NCBI GenBank assembly: GCA_024734495.1
Contig: JALMQS010000416.1
Coordinates: 1 to 64,000, forward strand
Length of the DNA: 64,000 bases
From: Forficula auricularia
Lineage: Eukaryota > Arthropoda > Insecta > Dermaptera > Forficulidae
Direction: 5' to 3'
Below the pieces are notes generated by a model that was not told where the DNA came from, made no database searches, and saw nothing but the letters and a program-made list of their open reading frames with translations. The translations under genes and the position numbers were made by a program. Positions 1 through 10,213 of this stretch are shown in pieces (position 1 is the stretch's first letter; every line of letters begins with the position of its first letter).

Positions 1-331
1 AATTGTAATTCTAATAAATTAGTTTATAGAAAAATACCTTTAATTAATTAAATTGGCAAATTGTAATATATAATAATAATTGTAATGAACTATTTGTGGG
101 ATTTAAAATTGAAAAACGAATTAATTATTAAAAGGAAATTGAATAAACATGTAATTATACATTTTTATCGAGACAACCACCTGTGAATAATTATTTCAAT
201 TAGAAAAAAACCAATCAGAAACAACTTAGCCGAAGATTAGACCGTGGCAGATCGAATGTCCAACACAAAATCCTCTAACCCGTGAATTTCATCCAAATCG
301 TTAGAGCCGCTTTCGAGAAACCGATTGGATA
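1..331 (-). repeat. Helitron-like repeat fragment (inverted arm)
   Basis: This stretch is the reverse complement of roughly 1690-2060 and reads like 14236-14605. It contains the family landmark GTTAGAGCCG, preceded by a conserved block about acaaccacctgtgaat. No ORF is present. With 1664-2063 it forms an outer palindrome around the DUF4817 transposon that starts at 334. Assignment to a Helitron-like family rests on the complete copies further right. Confidence 0.55.
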
Positions 332-333
332 TA

Positions 334-1536
334 CCGGGTGAGTTTTTTATCTTCAAGACACTCTCATAACTCAATAACAATGGAAAAAAGTTTCTAATAA
401 AAGTTTATTTATATCAAGAGGAAACTAAACTATGCTATTGTTTGTGGACCTAAATCAAGCTTTCAAGATCAATTTCTGTTTTTCAAATAGAAACTTATAT
501 ATATTTCTTTACGGATCCTTAATCTTCAAAAAAAAAAACTGAACAACTTTCATAATAACTATTTTTTTATCCGATATCAAATAAAAAAAAATATTAAATC
601 AATTATTATTAGATCTCAAAAAAATTTATAATAATTATTTTTAACAGTTATTTAACTTAATTATCAAATAATAATGATTAAATAATTGATTATTAAGTAA
701 ATAATTATTAAATCGAAAAGTTACAAAAATGAAAATAAGTGTTTATAATGATATTAAAACTTCATTATACACATATTTAACGAGATTATTTTCTACTTAA
801 TAGAACTAGTTAAAATTCTTGAGTTTAAAAAAGTTTATTTCTCGTGTCAATCCAGTAGATAGTTATATTGTATTATCATAATAATAATGGAGCATTTTTT
901 TGTTGAAGACAGAATTGAAATGGTCTTAATTTATGCAGTGAATGTGGAAGAAGTGTTATGGATGCCGAGTGTTTTCCTGATAGGAATACACCCTCCCAAG
1001 CTTCATTTTATCGTTTTGTAAATGTGTTTAAAAAAAGAAATGTAAAGGCTATGAAGAAACTTAAATAGGCCAAAATAAAGAAATTGGAACCAGAAGACTT
1101 GCGATACCTTCTGGAATGTCGCAAAATTATTAAATTTTTAATTATTATTAAATTATTTATTTAATAATTAAATATTTGATCATTATTATTTGATAATTAA
1201 GTTTAATGATTGTTAAAAATAATTATTAGAATTTTTTTTAGATCAAATTGATTTAATATTTTGTTTATTTGATATCGGATAAAAAAATAGTTCTTATGAA
1301 AATTGTTCAGTTTTTTTGAAGATTAAGGATCCGTAAAGAAATATATATAGGTTTCTATTTAAAAAACAGAAGTTGACCTTGAAATACCCTTGAAAGCTTG
1401 ATTTAGGTCCACAAACAATAGCATAGTTTAGTTTCCCCCCCCCCCGATATAAACAAACTTTTATTTTAAACTTTTCTTTATATAATGCATTGTTTTTGAT
1501 TTATAAGACTGTCTCAAGATAAAAAAACTCACCCGG
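334..1536 (+). mobile_element. Tc1/mariner-like DNA transposon with DUF4817 remnant, TA target duplication
   Basis: Long terminal inverted repeats begin CCGGGTGAG and end CTCACCCGG, each flanked by TA (332-333 and 1537-1538). The inverted arms extend about 190 bp with the shared blocks GTCTTATAACTC and CTATTGTTTGT. Four similar elements occur here (also 43932, 50563 and 54388). The TA duplication fits the Tc1/mariner superfamily. The only coding trace is a short DUF4817-like helix-turn-helix remnant; no DDE catalytic domain is visible, so this is probably a non-autonomous derivative of about 1.2 kb. Confidence 0.75.
887..1140 (+). pseudogene. DUF4817-like helix-turn-helix remnant
   Basis: Translation from the ATG at 887 gives MEHFFVEDRIEMVLIY, and then the frame is lost. 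The next recognisable pieces correspond to AERFPDR and SQASFYR in other frames. This resembles the N-terminal DUF4817 HTH domain found on insect transposase-like proteins (pattern MVLIYGECG..AERFPNR..P). The best preserved copies are at 55056-55262 and 51470-51730. Frameshifts and stops make it a pseudogene. Confidence 0.6.
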
Positions 1537-2162
1537 TATATATTTACAAGAATTGCTCGTTTAATATAATAAAAAGTGTTGCCACTAAGCTAAATAAACT
1601 TTAAGTTAAGATTAATAAAAATATGTATTCTTTCAAAAAGTATTTAGAAAATACGTATTTTGTATCTTATTATATTAAACGAGCAAAGTTTATATATATC
1701 CAATCGGGTTCTCGAAAACGGCTCTAACGATTTGGATGAAATTCACGGGTTAGGAGGGTTTTGTGTTGGACATTCGAACTGTCACGGTCTCATTTTCGGC
1801 TAAGTTGTTTTTGATGGGTTTTTTGTTAATTGAAATAATTATTCACAGGTGGTTGTCTCGATAAAAATGTTTATTTATATTTTTATTCAATTTCCTTTAA
1901 TAAATAATTGGTTTTTTTAATTTTATATCCCACAATAAGATTATTACAATTATTATTATATATTAAAAATTGGGCAATTTAATTGATTAAAAAATCGAAT
2001 TTTAAATCACACAAGCGTATTTTTCTGTATCAGAATTTGGCAATTTAATTGATGAACTCAAAAATTGTTATTTAATTAAAAAAAATATTATTGGGTATTT
2101 ATTTATATATCTATACATGTATCTATATACACATAATCTGTGGGCCACTACAAGACTTGAAA

Positions 2163-2320
2163 TGCAAAAACTGGGTGAGGGGGCGGGGGTGGGGGACGTG
2201 GAGGTGGATGGTGGAGGGGTACGGGGGGCTAGGAAAGTGTTTCGGGGGTGGGGGATGGGTGGGGGTGGAGGGGTGCACGAGGTTGGGGTCCGAGGGGTGT
2301 CGGGGATTAATATATAGCTT
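2163..2320 (+). repeat. G-rich, quadruplex-prone tract
   Basis: About 155 bp made almost entirely of G runs (3-6 G) separated by A, T or C. It lies between the conserved blocks GCAAAAACTGGGTG and AAAAAGTTACCGAGC of the Helitron-like element. Homologous positions in four other copies carry equally skewed but different sequence. Overlapping ORFs here are compositional artefacts. Confidence 0.85.
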
Positions 2321-2339
2321 TTATCTGAAGCAAAAAGTT

Positions 2340-2356
2340 ACCGAGCATCGCTCAGT
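2340..2356 (+). other. Terminal hairpin of Helitron-like element
   Basis: ACCGAGCATCGCTCAGT can form a 7-bp stem with a 3-nt loop (one mismatch in this copy, perfect in the 27912-27928 copy). It sits 11 nt before the apparent 3' end of the element. Confidence 0.5.
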
Positions 2357-2642
2357 GGCCAGGTACTCTAGTATTATATTTCAAATACCATTTACAAAAG
2401 CATCTTCTATCTGATACCTCAAATACTTTACTCAAAAGTATCTTGTAACTTGTATTCAAGATACACATTTTTATGTATTATAGTATCTTGTAAATCTCTG
2501 GATTTAAGAATAAATAAGTGTTTTTAATTACAAATAATCTTTTCTAATAATAATAATAGTTAATTTTTTTCCTATGATAAAACATTCTATTATAGTTGGA
2601 AATCCTGTTAAATTTATTTACACAGAGTGTCGATTTGATTAA

Positions 2643-2669
2643 GTGTGTGTGTGTGTGTGTGTGTGTGTG
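2643..2669. repeat. (GT)n microsatellite
   Basis: Thirteen or so GT units. The rest of 2368-3088 shows no gene and only AT-rich sequence. From about 2879 there is a block repeated at 4826-4940 that flanks the LINE insertion. Confidence 0.95.
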
Positions 2670-3088
2670 AAGTTCAATCAATTCTCAAGCCCACTCTCGT
2701 TAGTTATTCGATTAATCAAGCCTTACAAATAAACTCCACATAGTCCACTGTGGATCCCGCCACGCCAGCCTAACACTTGATACATACACTTAATCCCCTC
2801 CATCGGTCCACTCCTTTATATAAATTTCCAAATTGCATATTTTATTCAATGTTCTCCACATTTAGATATATATATACCTAATGGGAAGAAAAAAAAATGA
2901 AAATTTTCACAAAACTCGGTACGGTCTCTTGTAAGAGCCGCTTTACTAATAACACCGCTCGACAAAAATTAAAAAAAAAAATTTCCACGTAAATCTAACA
3001 ATGGATTCCAGTAAAGTTTTATACTCTGATTACCATGCGATTTCTAGATTTTTTACAAGTCAGAGTTTTGAGATATTTTCGATCCAAA

Positions 3089-4812
3089 TTTTTTTTTTTT
3101 TTTTTTTTTTTTTATTGATATTGATGTGAGAAGGAGACACACCAGAAGGTGGATCCCCTAAAGGCCTGTATGGGCTGGCCCCTCCATCGTGAAAAGAACA
3201 GAGTAGAATTTTTTTTTATTTTATTTATATTTAAATGTATTTTTGATACATATATATTTCAATATTTACAAATCTTAATACTAAATTTATAATATTTCCA
3301 AATATTTCTCAATAGAAATGTTCAACTGTCCCTCTTAAGATATATTCTAACTTGGTTCTTAAATTGAATCAGACTTGATGCATTTCTTACTTCAGCTGGT
3401 AAAGAATTAAATTCCTCAAGTCCTCTAAAATATAATGAATTTCTTGTGCTCTCTTTCCTCGCCCTCTCAATAAATATATTGTCTCTAATTCGCGTCCCAT
3501 GGTCATGGATCTCATTGACCAATGTGAAATTCAGATAGGCTGGCAGCTGGCTATGATATAATTTATATACAAAACACATTGTCTGTAAAAATAAGAATTG
3601 CTTCACATTCATAAGTCCTAAGCTTTCCAGCATACTACTTATTGATGTATATCTGTCACATTTTAATATAAATCTCATGCATCTATTTTGTAAGAGTTGC
3701 AACTTATCAATATTCTCCTGAGTGCCAAAATATAATATTGTAGGACAGTAAGAGAAACTAGGACTAATTATAGTTCTATACACCTTAATTCTAGTGTTCA
3801 TATTCAAATTATTACAAGCTCTACCAAAGTATTGCACTTTTCTGTTTACATTCTTCAAGAGCTCACTATGATGACTCTTAAAGTTCAACTTCGAGTCAAC
3901 CACTACTCCGAGGTATTTAAATGAATCCACATATTCCAAATTTACACCATTCAGATAGATTGGACTTAACCCTTCTCCACCCACCCCCAATTGCATTACT
4001 TTAGATTTCGTACAATTTATAAACAGTTTATTCATATTTAGCCAGTCTTCCAACTTCCTAAGGGTTCCATTCATTTTCTGACAAGCCCTCTCAACATCAC
4101 AATCCTCCACTGATATTAGTGTATCATCGGCAAACAGATTTATAAATACATCATCATTAATACAGTTACAAATGTCATTGATATATAATACAAACAACAA
4201 AGGCCCAAGAATACTTCCCTGGGGGACACCAACACTATCAGTTTGAGGATCGGAAATCACATTATTAATTTTTGTAACATGAGTTCGACCAGACAAATAA
4301 CATTTAAACCACTTCACTGCACTATCACTAAAACCATATCTTCTCAATTTCACCAGAAGTAGATCCCGATTCACCGTCTCAAATGCACGCCGAAGATCCA
4401 GCGAAACCGCCACCACCTACATTTCTTGGGTCATCGATCCACTTCTTCCATCTTGTTATTATCAACTGTAAAGCTGTCTCACATGAATGCCCCTTTCTCA
4501 ATCCCGATTGATTTGGAGTCAAAATATTATTCCTATCGACATAATCAAGCAGTTGTTTGTGCATTACAGATTCAAACACCTTCTCTAAGAAGGGAAGTGA
4601 ATTAACAGGCCTGGAAACCATCTGGTTCCAGGGCGTTCAGTTTCTTTAATTACTGATTGTTTCCAAGCCTGAGGAAGGAAAAGAAGTCGGGATCACGAGC
4701 CAATCTCAGAAACTTAGATACAATTCAATATCCAATTTACTAAGGTTTTAGGGGCTTCGAGCAGTGGTAAATTCTCCGCGCGATAAATTCGGTTAAATTT
4801 ATCTCCCACTTA
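3089..4812 (-). mobile_element. Internally deleted non-LTR retrotransposon (LINE A, jockey/CR1-like)
   Basis: The element lies on the minus strand with a T-run (poly(A) on its own strand) at 3089-3113 and a 3' UTR to about 3320. Its start at about 4812 matches the start of the short retroposon at 44936. The sequence after the 5' segment goes almost directly into the RT domain, so the endonuclease region is missing. A block of about 100 bp (about 2879-3088 and 4826-4940) is repeated on both sides, so the surrounding repeat may itself have been duplicated. Confidence 0.8.
3322..4660 (-). pseudogene. Reverse transcriptase of LINE A (frameshifted)
   Basis: Two overlapping minus-strand frames together cover most of an RT domain. 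The upstream frame (4379-4621) carries VNSLPFLEKVFE and NQSGLRKGHSCETAL, the fingers part of a jockey/CR1-type RT. The downstream frame (3322-4416, 364 codons) carries SLDLRRAFETV (motif A), GVPQGSILGPLLF (motif B) and FADDTLI (catalytic motif C), then the thumb and C-terminal region. The shift lies near 4380-4416, where the upstream frame runs into GGGGFAGSS. No apurinic endonuclease domain is present. The long open downstream frame suggests a fairly young copy. The product would reverse-transcribe its own RNA at the target site, but this copy is not expected to be active. Confidence 0.85.
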
Positions 4813-4994
4813 ATATACTTAATGGGAAGAAAAAAAAATGAAAATTTTAAAAAGTTTTATAATCTGATTACCATGCAATTTTTCGATTTTTTACAACAAG
4901 TCAGAGTTTTGAGATATTATCGATCCAAATGACGAAAAAGGCCATTTTGACCTATTTTCGAGTCCCATTAAATATTAAACAGCAATATTTGAAA

Positions 4995-5260
4995 TTAAAA
5001 TATTTTGTTCACTTAATAAAAAACAGCTTCCACTTTAATTTTCAAATTACCACTTGTTTGTAGCTCAATTAGAACTCGAGTTATAACTAAAAAACTAAGA
5101 TCTTATTAATATAATGATGCTAGACCGGTTTTATTCTATTTTAAACAATTTTCGATGCTCTTTTACTCGGTCTTTTAAATTCTCTTAAGATGGACAGTGA
5201 GTATATGAATAAATAAATTGTTATTTATTATAAGAGGTATTTTTATTTTGGTTTACAATG
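4995..5260. repeat. Left arm of a 6-kb imperfect palindrome
   Basis: Bases 4995-5115 match the reverse complement of 11215-11340 (shared block AACTCGAGTTATAACT), and 5130-5260 match the reverse complement of 9430-9470 plus 8740-8835 (shared block ATTTTCGATGCTC). The right arm is split by a foldback insertion (8838-9436) and by the segment carrying the COX7A2L gene. No gene is seen in the arm itself. Confidence 0.7.
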
Positions 5261-5284
5261 GTGCCAATTTTTATCCCATCATCA

Positions 5285-6038
5285 TTTTTAACCGACTTCA
5301 AAAAAAGGAGAGGTTCTCTATTCGATTGAATTTTTTTTTTTTTTTTTTTTTTTTTTTTGTGCCTATGTTTTACCTCATATCTCCGCCAATTGTCAACCGA
5401 TTTTGAAAATTTTTTTTGCATTGGGTCCAGTCTAGCTTCCGATTGGTCCCATTTTTTTTCGATTTTTTCCATAGGTATTAGTAACCTTTTTTATTAGGTT
5501 TGTTTAGACCTAACCTCTTTGTTTATGAACCGATTTCGATGGTTCTTATTTTATCCGAAAGGGGGTGTCTTAGGGATGGTGTCATATTAATTTGGTCAAG
5601 TTCTGATGATATGATCACTATTAATAACATCATTAAAAAGAGAAAAATAAAATAATTTTTAAGAAAATAAAAACCGACTTCAAAAAATTAAATGCAACAA
5701 ATAAAATACACTAAAAGGTATAAAATAATTATTATCTTATTTAGTTACAACTAAACGACGAAATATTAACATGAAATTACTTTTGAAGTCGGTGCCAAAC
5801 AAACTATACCTATAAGCTAGCATACCCTCCAAACGTACTAAGTAAGATCCCTCGAGTGCGATTCATAAAAGTATGTATATGTTTGGCACCGACTTCAAAA
5901 AGTATTTTCATGTTAATATTTCGTCGTTTAGTTGTAACTAAATAAGATAATAATTATTTTATACCTTTTAGTGTATTTTATTTGTTGCATTTAATTTTTT
6001 GAAGTCGGTTTTTATTTTTTTCTTAAAAATTATTTTTT
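5285..6038 (+). mobile_element. Foldback repeat family A, copy 1
   Basis: Ends are AACCGACTTCAAAAA and TTTTTGAAGTCGGTT. The 3' half (about 5665-6035) is itself a palindrome whose arms share TTAGTTACAACTAAACGACG, with an asymmetric centre near AACGTACTAAGTAAGATC. The 5' half carries a poly(T) tract and CATATCTCCGCCAATTGTC. At least eight copies occur in this window. No coding capacity is seen. The superfamily is not assigned; the same terminal sequence is, to my recollection, common in insect genomes. Confidence 0.8.
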
Positions 6039-6047
6039 CACTCCATA

Positions 6048-6272
6048 GTGAAGAAGGCCGGAATAGAGGACACCTGGGAGTCTCTATGTCAAGACAGAGG
6101 CTCTTGGCGTAACATCTGCCACAATAATTCCGGCATCTTTCCCAATCACACCAACTTAAGAACAGGCGGCACTGAGACATTTATCTGTTGTCAATGCCAA
6201 AGAACCATCCGATCTCGCATCGGTCTCTGGAGCCACCAACAGGTTCATGAACGAAGGCGGCAACGGGAATGA
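6048..6272 (+). pseudogene. C-terminal fragment of a LINE ORF2 with C2H2 finger
   Basis: The 74-codon frame reads ESLCQDRGSWRNICH and then CCQCQRTIRSRIGLWSHQQVH, a C2H2 zinc finger, ending at TGA 6270-6272. Many insect non-LTR retrotransposon polyproteins end with an arm of the form DR..WR followed by such a finger (SRIGL.SH). No RT precedes it; the 5' side is the foldback repeat ending at 6038, so this is a short 5'-truncated piece. The clade cannot be named. Confidence 0.6.
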
Positions 6273-6326
6273 ATTGAGTGAGGGAAGGATATCTTCGGCA
6301 ACGAAGAAATCCTGACGACGACGACG

Positions 6327-6353
6327 ATTTCGGCATTCTCTGCCTCATCAGAA
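6327..6353 (-). ncRNA. Hammerhead-type motif (outer, minus)
   Basis: On the minus strand the core is CTGATGA, stem II GGCA/TGCC with loop GAGAA, then GAAA. This copy lacks the extra base usually seen after the CTGANGA box here. No convincing stem I could be drawn, so cleavage is uncertain. Confidence 0.5.
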
Positions 6354-6621
6354 CCTTAAAATAATTTTTTACCAAGTTTTTTACATACTTCATGTTAACA
6401 ATAATATAAAATATACATCAACTACTTTACCTCTCGCATCACCTATTCCTTCTTTTCATTTGACTACAGAACAACAATACAAATTTTTACCTCTCACAAC
6501 AATCCTTTTTCTTTTTTTGACAGAAAATATATATAATATTAGAAAAGTCATCATCTAAGTGGATATTGATGAGGCAGTCCAAAAAAAGAAGAAGATAATT
6601 TACACTATCTTTTTATTCATA

Positions 6622-6660
6622 AAACCGACGTTTCGGAGGATATTCCCTCCTTCTTCAGGG
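6622..6660 (-). ncRNA. Hammerhead ribozyme candidate (inner, minus)
   Basis: On the minus strand: AAAACC, CTGAAGA, one extra A, stem II GGAGG/CCTCC, GAAACGTC, GGTTTT. AAAACC and GGTTTT would form stem I around the expected cleavage after GTC. Stem III would be only ACGT, as in minimal dimer-active hammerheads reported for PLEs and retrozymes. Confidence 0.6.
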
Positions 6661-6874
6661 TTTTAAAAGTCAGTGAAGGAAGTCCAATGCAGCATTCCCC
6701 TCTGTCTCCTCTTTCAGTGGCAATAATAATAATAATATCTCGTATTTCATTCTCAGCAGAATTATAATGTATTAATACATTGAGAATGAAATACGAGATA
6801 TTATTATTATTATTGCCACTGTAAGAGGAGACAGAGGGAATGCCGCATTGGATTTCCTTCACTGACTTTACAAA

Positions 6875-6916
6875 ACCCTGAAGAAGGAGGGAATAGCCTC
6901 CGAAACGTCGGTTTTA
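6875..6916 (+). ncRNA. Hammerhead ribozyme candidate (inner, plus)
   Basis: The same structure as the minus-strand partner at 6622: stem I AAAACC/GGTTTT (about 6871-6916), box CTGAAGA at 6878-6884, stem II GGAGG/CCTCC, box GAAAC ending at 6906, cleavage triplet GTC. All core positions are present. Confidence 0.6.
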
Positions 6917-7223
6917 TGAATAAAAAGATAGTGTAAATTATCTTGTTCTCTTTTTTTTTTTTGACTGCCTCATCGACATCCACTTAATTCACTTATCAGT
7001 CCGTCTCCAAAAATTACTCCAATCTTGTCATCATCTAATATTATATATATTTTCTGTCAAAAAAAGAAAAAGGATTGTTGTGAGAGGTAAAAATTTGTAT
7101 TGTTGTTCTGTAGTCAAATGAAAAGAAGGAATAGGTGATGCGAGAGGTAAAGTAGTTGATGTATATTTTATATTATTGTTAACATGAAGTATGTAAAAAA
7201 CTTTGTAAAAAATTATTTTAAGG

Positions 7224-7256
7224 TTCTGATGAAGGCAGAGAATGCCGAAACGATGG
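7224..7256 (+). ncRNA. Hammerhead-type motif (outer, plus)
   Basis: CTGATGA at 7226-7232, one extra A, stem II GGCA/TGCC, then GAAAC. The cleavage side reads GATGGG and no stem I is evident, so this may be a decayed copy. Confidence 0.45.
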
Positions 7257-7261
7257 GATAA

Positions 7262-7591
7262 AAATAATTTTTAAGAAAAAAATAAAAACCGACTTCAAAA
7301 AATTCAATGCAACAAATAAAATACACTAAAAGATATAAAATAATTATTATCTTATTTAGTTACAACTAAACGACGAAATATTAACATGAAATTACTTTTT
7401 GAAGTCGGTGCCAAACAAACTATACCTATAAGCGAGCGTACCCGCCAAATGTACTAAGTGAGATCCGTCGAGTGCGATTCATAAAAGGTATATGTTTGGC
7501 ACCGACTTCAAAAAGTAATTTCATGTTAATATTTCGTCGTTTAGTTGTAACTAAATAAGATAATAATTATTTTATACCTTTAAGTGTATTT
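7262..7591 (+). mobile_element. Foldback repeat family A, copy 2 (3' half only)
   Basis: Contains the palindromic half with AACCGACTTC at the left and the centre CGAGCGTACCCGCC. It abuts the next full copy directly at 7592. Confidence 0.7.
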
Positions 7592-8345
7592 TTAACCGAC
7601 TTCAAAAAAGGAGGAGGTTCTCTATTCGATTGAATTTTTTTTTTTTTTTTTTTTTGTGCCTATGTTACCTCATATCTCCGCCAATTGTCAAGCGATTTTG
7701 AAAATTTTTTTTGCATTGGGTCCAGTCTAGCTTCCGATTGGTCCCATTTTTTTTCGATTTTTTTCATAGGTATTAGACCTTTTTTATTAGGTTTGTTTAG
7801 ACCTAACCTCTTTGTTTATGAACCGATTTCGATGGTTCTTTTTTTATCCGAAAGGGGTGTCTTAGGGATGGTGTCATATTAATTTGGTCAAGTTCTGATG
7901 ATATAATCACTATTAATAACATCACTAAAAAGAGAAAAATAAAAATTTTTAAGAAAAAAATAAAAACCGACTTCAAAAAATTAAGTGCAACAAATATAAA
8001 AATACACTAAAAGGTATAAAATAATTATTATCTTATTTAGTTACAACTAAACGACGAAATATTAACACGAAATTACTTTTTGAAGTTGGTGCCAAACATA
8101 TACCTTTTATGAATCGCACTCGACGGATCTTACTTAGTACGTTTGGCGGGTACGCTCGCTTATAGGTATAGTTTGTTTGGCACCGACTTCAAAAAGTAAT
8201 TTCATGTTAATATTTCGTCGTTTAGTTGTAACTAAATAAGATAATAATTATTTTATACCTTTTAGTGTATTTTTATATTTGTTGCACTTAATTTTTTGAA
8301 GTCGGTTTTTATTTTTTTCTTAAAAATTTTTATATTTGTTGCATT
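7592..8345 (+). mobile_element. Foldback repeat family A, copy 3 (full length)
   Basis: Full-length copy of about 750 bp: AACCGACTTC start, poly(T), CATATCTCCGCCAATTGTC block, then the palindromic 3' half ending GAAGTCGGTT. No protein-coding capacity. Confidence 0.8.
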
Positions 8346-8740
8346 GAATTTTTTGAAGTCGGTTTTTATTTTTTTCTTAAAAATTATTTTTATTTTCTCT
8401 TTTTAGTGATGTTATTAATAGTGATCCTATCATCAGAACTTGACCAAATTAATATGATACCATCCCTAAGACACCCCTTTCGGATAAAAAAAGAACCATC
8501 GAAATCGGTTCATAAACAAAGAGGTTAGGTCTAAACAAACCTAATAAAAAAGGTCTAATACCTATGGAAAAAAAACGAAAAAAAATGGGACCAATCGGAA
8601 GCTAGACTGGACCCAATGCAAAATTTTTTTCAAAATCGGTTGACAATTGGCGGAGATATGAGGTAACATAGGCACAAAAAAAAAAAAAAAAAAATTCAAT
8701 CGAATAGAGAACCTCCTCCTTTTTTGAAGTCGGTTAAAAA
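8330..8740 (-). mobile_element. Foldback repeat family A, copy 4 (minus, lacking the palindromic half)
   Basis: Reverse-complement orientation to copy 3, with the poly(A) tract near 8676 and GAAGTCGGTT near 8724. Copies 3 and 4 together make a further inverted pair. Confidence 0.7.
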
Positions 8741-8837
8741 ATTGGCCACCATTGTAAACCAAAATTAAAATACCTCTTATAATAAATAACAATTTATTTA
8801 TTCATATACTCACTGTCCATCTTAAGAGAATTTAAAA

Positions 8838-9436
8838 GACAAACAAACTATACCTATAAGCGAGCGTACCCGCCAAACGTACTAAGTAAGATCCGTCGAG
8901 TGCGATTCATAAAAGGTATATGTTTGGCACCAACTTCAAAAAGTAATTTCGTGTTAATATTTCGTCGTTTAGTTGTAACTAAATAAGAAAATAATTATTT
9001 TATACCTTTTAGTGTATTTTTATATTTGTTGCACTTAATTTTTTGAAGTCGGTTTTTATTTTTTTCTTAAAAATTTTTATTTTTCTCTTTTTAGTGATGT
9101 TATTAATAGTGATTATATCATCAGAACTTGACCAAATTAATATGACACCATCCCTAAGACACCCCCTTTCGGATAAAAAAAGAACCATCGAAATCGGTTC
9201 ATAAACAAAGAGGTTAGGTCTAAACAAACCTAAACAAACCTAATAAAAAAGGTCTAATACCTATGAAAAAAAATCGAAAAAAAAATGGGACCAATCGGAA
9301 GCTAGACTGGACCCAATGCAAAAAAATTTTTCAAAATCGGTTGAGAATTGGCGGAGATATGAGGTAACATAGGCACAAAAAAAAAAAATTCAATCGAATA
9401 GAGAACCTCCTCCTTTTTTGAAGTCGGTTAAAAAGA
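8838..9436 (-). mobile_element. Foldback repeat family A, copy 5 (minus, left of COX7A2L)
   Basis: Inserted in the palindrome arm between AATTTAAAAGAC and ACCGAGTAAAAGAG, which are contiguous in the left arm near 5165-5185. Its orientation is opposite to the copy downstream of the COX7A2L gene. Confidence 0.75.
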
Positions 9437-9519
9437 CCGAGTAAAAGAGCATCGAAAATTGTTTAAAATATGATTTTTTTTTTTTTATCCTTGATTATCT
9501 AATCTCTCCATCCATTTGC

Positions 9520-9543
9520 ACATTCTAATAATTTTTCCTACAG
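9520..9543 (+). promoter_or_regulatory. 3' splice acceptor before COX7A2L start codon
   Basis: A branch-point-like CTAAT at about 9525-9529 is followed by ATTTTTCCTACAG with AG at 9542-9543. This implies that the 55-nt leader before the ATG is the end of a 5' UTR exon. The upstream exon was not found. Confidence 0.5.
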
Positions 9544-9597
9544 GTCGAAATCTTTGGATTTCTGCATTTTCGATAAACTCCTTCATCTAAACTAAAC

Positions 9598-9990
9598 ATG
9601 TATTACAACTTCAACAATTTTACTGGCCGTCTGACAAGCTCTGCCAATTTCCAGCCCTATTATCCTTTGTCCCCGTCAGCTGTAGAAAAACGAGAGCCAC
9701 CAAAAATTATATTTTCTACTCGGAATCAACCAATGACCCAAACTAGCTGCCCTGCTCAGTCAGCCCCAAAAACGATTGTACCAGGCACAAACACTCCTTA
9801 TGGAGAATTAACTAGCGCTATTAGAGGAAATCAAATGTTGATGCAGAAAAACGATGGTATTCCAATTTTCCTTAAAGGTGGAGCTAAAGACAAGGTGCTT
9901 TTCGGAATTACAGTGGCTCTTTGTGCCATTGGGCTAGCTCAAACTTTTTATACAATTTACAAGTTCTCCTATCCCAAAAAACCTCAGTAA
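9598..9990 (+). CDS. COX7A2L: COX7A2L/COX7A-related protein (cytochrome c oxidase subunit 7A-like, supercomplex factor)
   Basis: A 130-codon intact frame. The N terminus MYYNFNNFTGRL followed by PPKIIFST (residues 35-42) matches the extended N terminus that separates COX7A2L/SCAF1 from ordinary COX7A. The C-terminal domain (about 84-130) has DGIPIFLKGG, a hydrophobic segment at about 99-121 (single membrane pass in the inner mitochondrial membrane) and a basic end YPKKPQ. In vertebrates this protein links complexes III and IV; that role is inferred here by family. The ATG follows a leader AAC and a plausible splice acceptor, and the frame has no intron. AATAAA signals follow at 10001 and 10166. 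An A-rich tract after the second signal raises the alternative of a retrocopy, but the frame is undamaged. It lies between inverted copies of foldback family A. Confidence 0.9.
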   Translation: MYYNFNNFTGRLTSSANFQPYYPLSPSAVEKREPPKIIFSTRNQPMTQTSCPAQSAPKTIVPGTNTPYGELTSAIRGNQMLMQKNDGIPIFLKGGAKDKVLFGITVALCAIGLAQTFYTIYKFSYPKKPQ

Positions 9991-10000
9991 TTAAATTGGC

Positions 10001-10006
10001 AATAAA
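10001..10006 (+). terminator. Polyadenylation signal 1 of COX7A2L
   Basis: AATAAA 11 nt after the stop codon. Confidence 0.6.
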
Positions 10007-10165
10007 TATAGTAAAATTCTTATAGATCATCTTAAAAGTGATGTATTTTATTTATAACTATTCAAAACTTTATTTTTCACCGTATCTTGATTTAATTTAC
10101 AATTACAACTCTAAAATGGTAGACCTCAGTCTAATGTACACTTGCGAAGATGGCGAATAACCTGA

Positions 10166-10175
10166 AATAAATAAA
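10166..10175 (+). terminator. Polyadenylation signal 2 of COX7A2L
   Basis: Overlapping AATAAATAAA, followed 6 nt later by an A-rich tract at 10182-10211. The tract may be a genomic A-run or the remnant of a reverse-transcribed poly(A) tail. Confidence 0.6.
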
Positions 10176-10213
10176 TTTTTCAAAAAAAAAAAATAAAAAT
10201 AAAAAAAAAAAGA

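Larger units (their letters stand above)
1664..2367 (+). mobile_element. Helitron-like element with G-rich module and 3' hairpin
   Basis: The 5' end reads TCTTATTATATTAAACGAGC, followed by the landmark CTCGAAAACGGCTCTAACG. The 3' end has a short hairpin (2340-2356) followed 11 nt later by the conserved end AGGTACT, then CTAG. Copies with the same order lie at 27266-27940 (+), 14682-15505 (-) and 39695-40680 (-). A 5' TC and a hairpin about 11 nt before the 3' end fit Helitron/Helentron ends, but no Rep/helicase is present and the last bases are not canonical CTRR in every copy. Confidence 0.5.
6310..7262. repeat. Nested palindrome with four hammerhead-type motifs
   Basis: Outer arms 6315-6550 and 7040-7260 are reverse complements (shared block GAGAGGTAAAAATTTGTATT). 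Inner arms about 6590-6745 and 6783-6975 form a second palindrome (shared block AAACGTCGGTTTTATG). Each arm carries one motif with the core CTGANGA-stem-GAAA, giving two on each strand. The inner centre carries a PLE-like coding trace, minus strand, with residues ATERGDRG. The unit seems to be derived from PLE terminal sequence. Confidence 0.7.

Noticed and set aside
5218..5472. Opposed short ORFs with poly-F and poly-K
   Set aside because: Translations of the poly(T)/poly(A) tract of foldback family A; the same applies at 8562, 36172 and 36241.
9598..9990. COX7A2L as a processed pseudogene
   Set aside because: The frame is intact, key residues are kept and a splice acceptor precedes the start. 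The A-rich tract alone is not sufficient; kept as an alternative in the feature entry.
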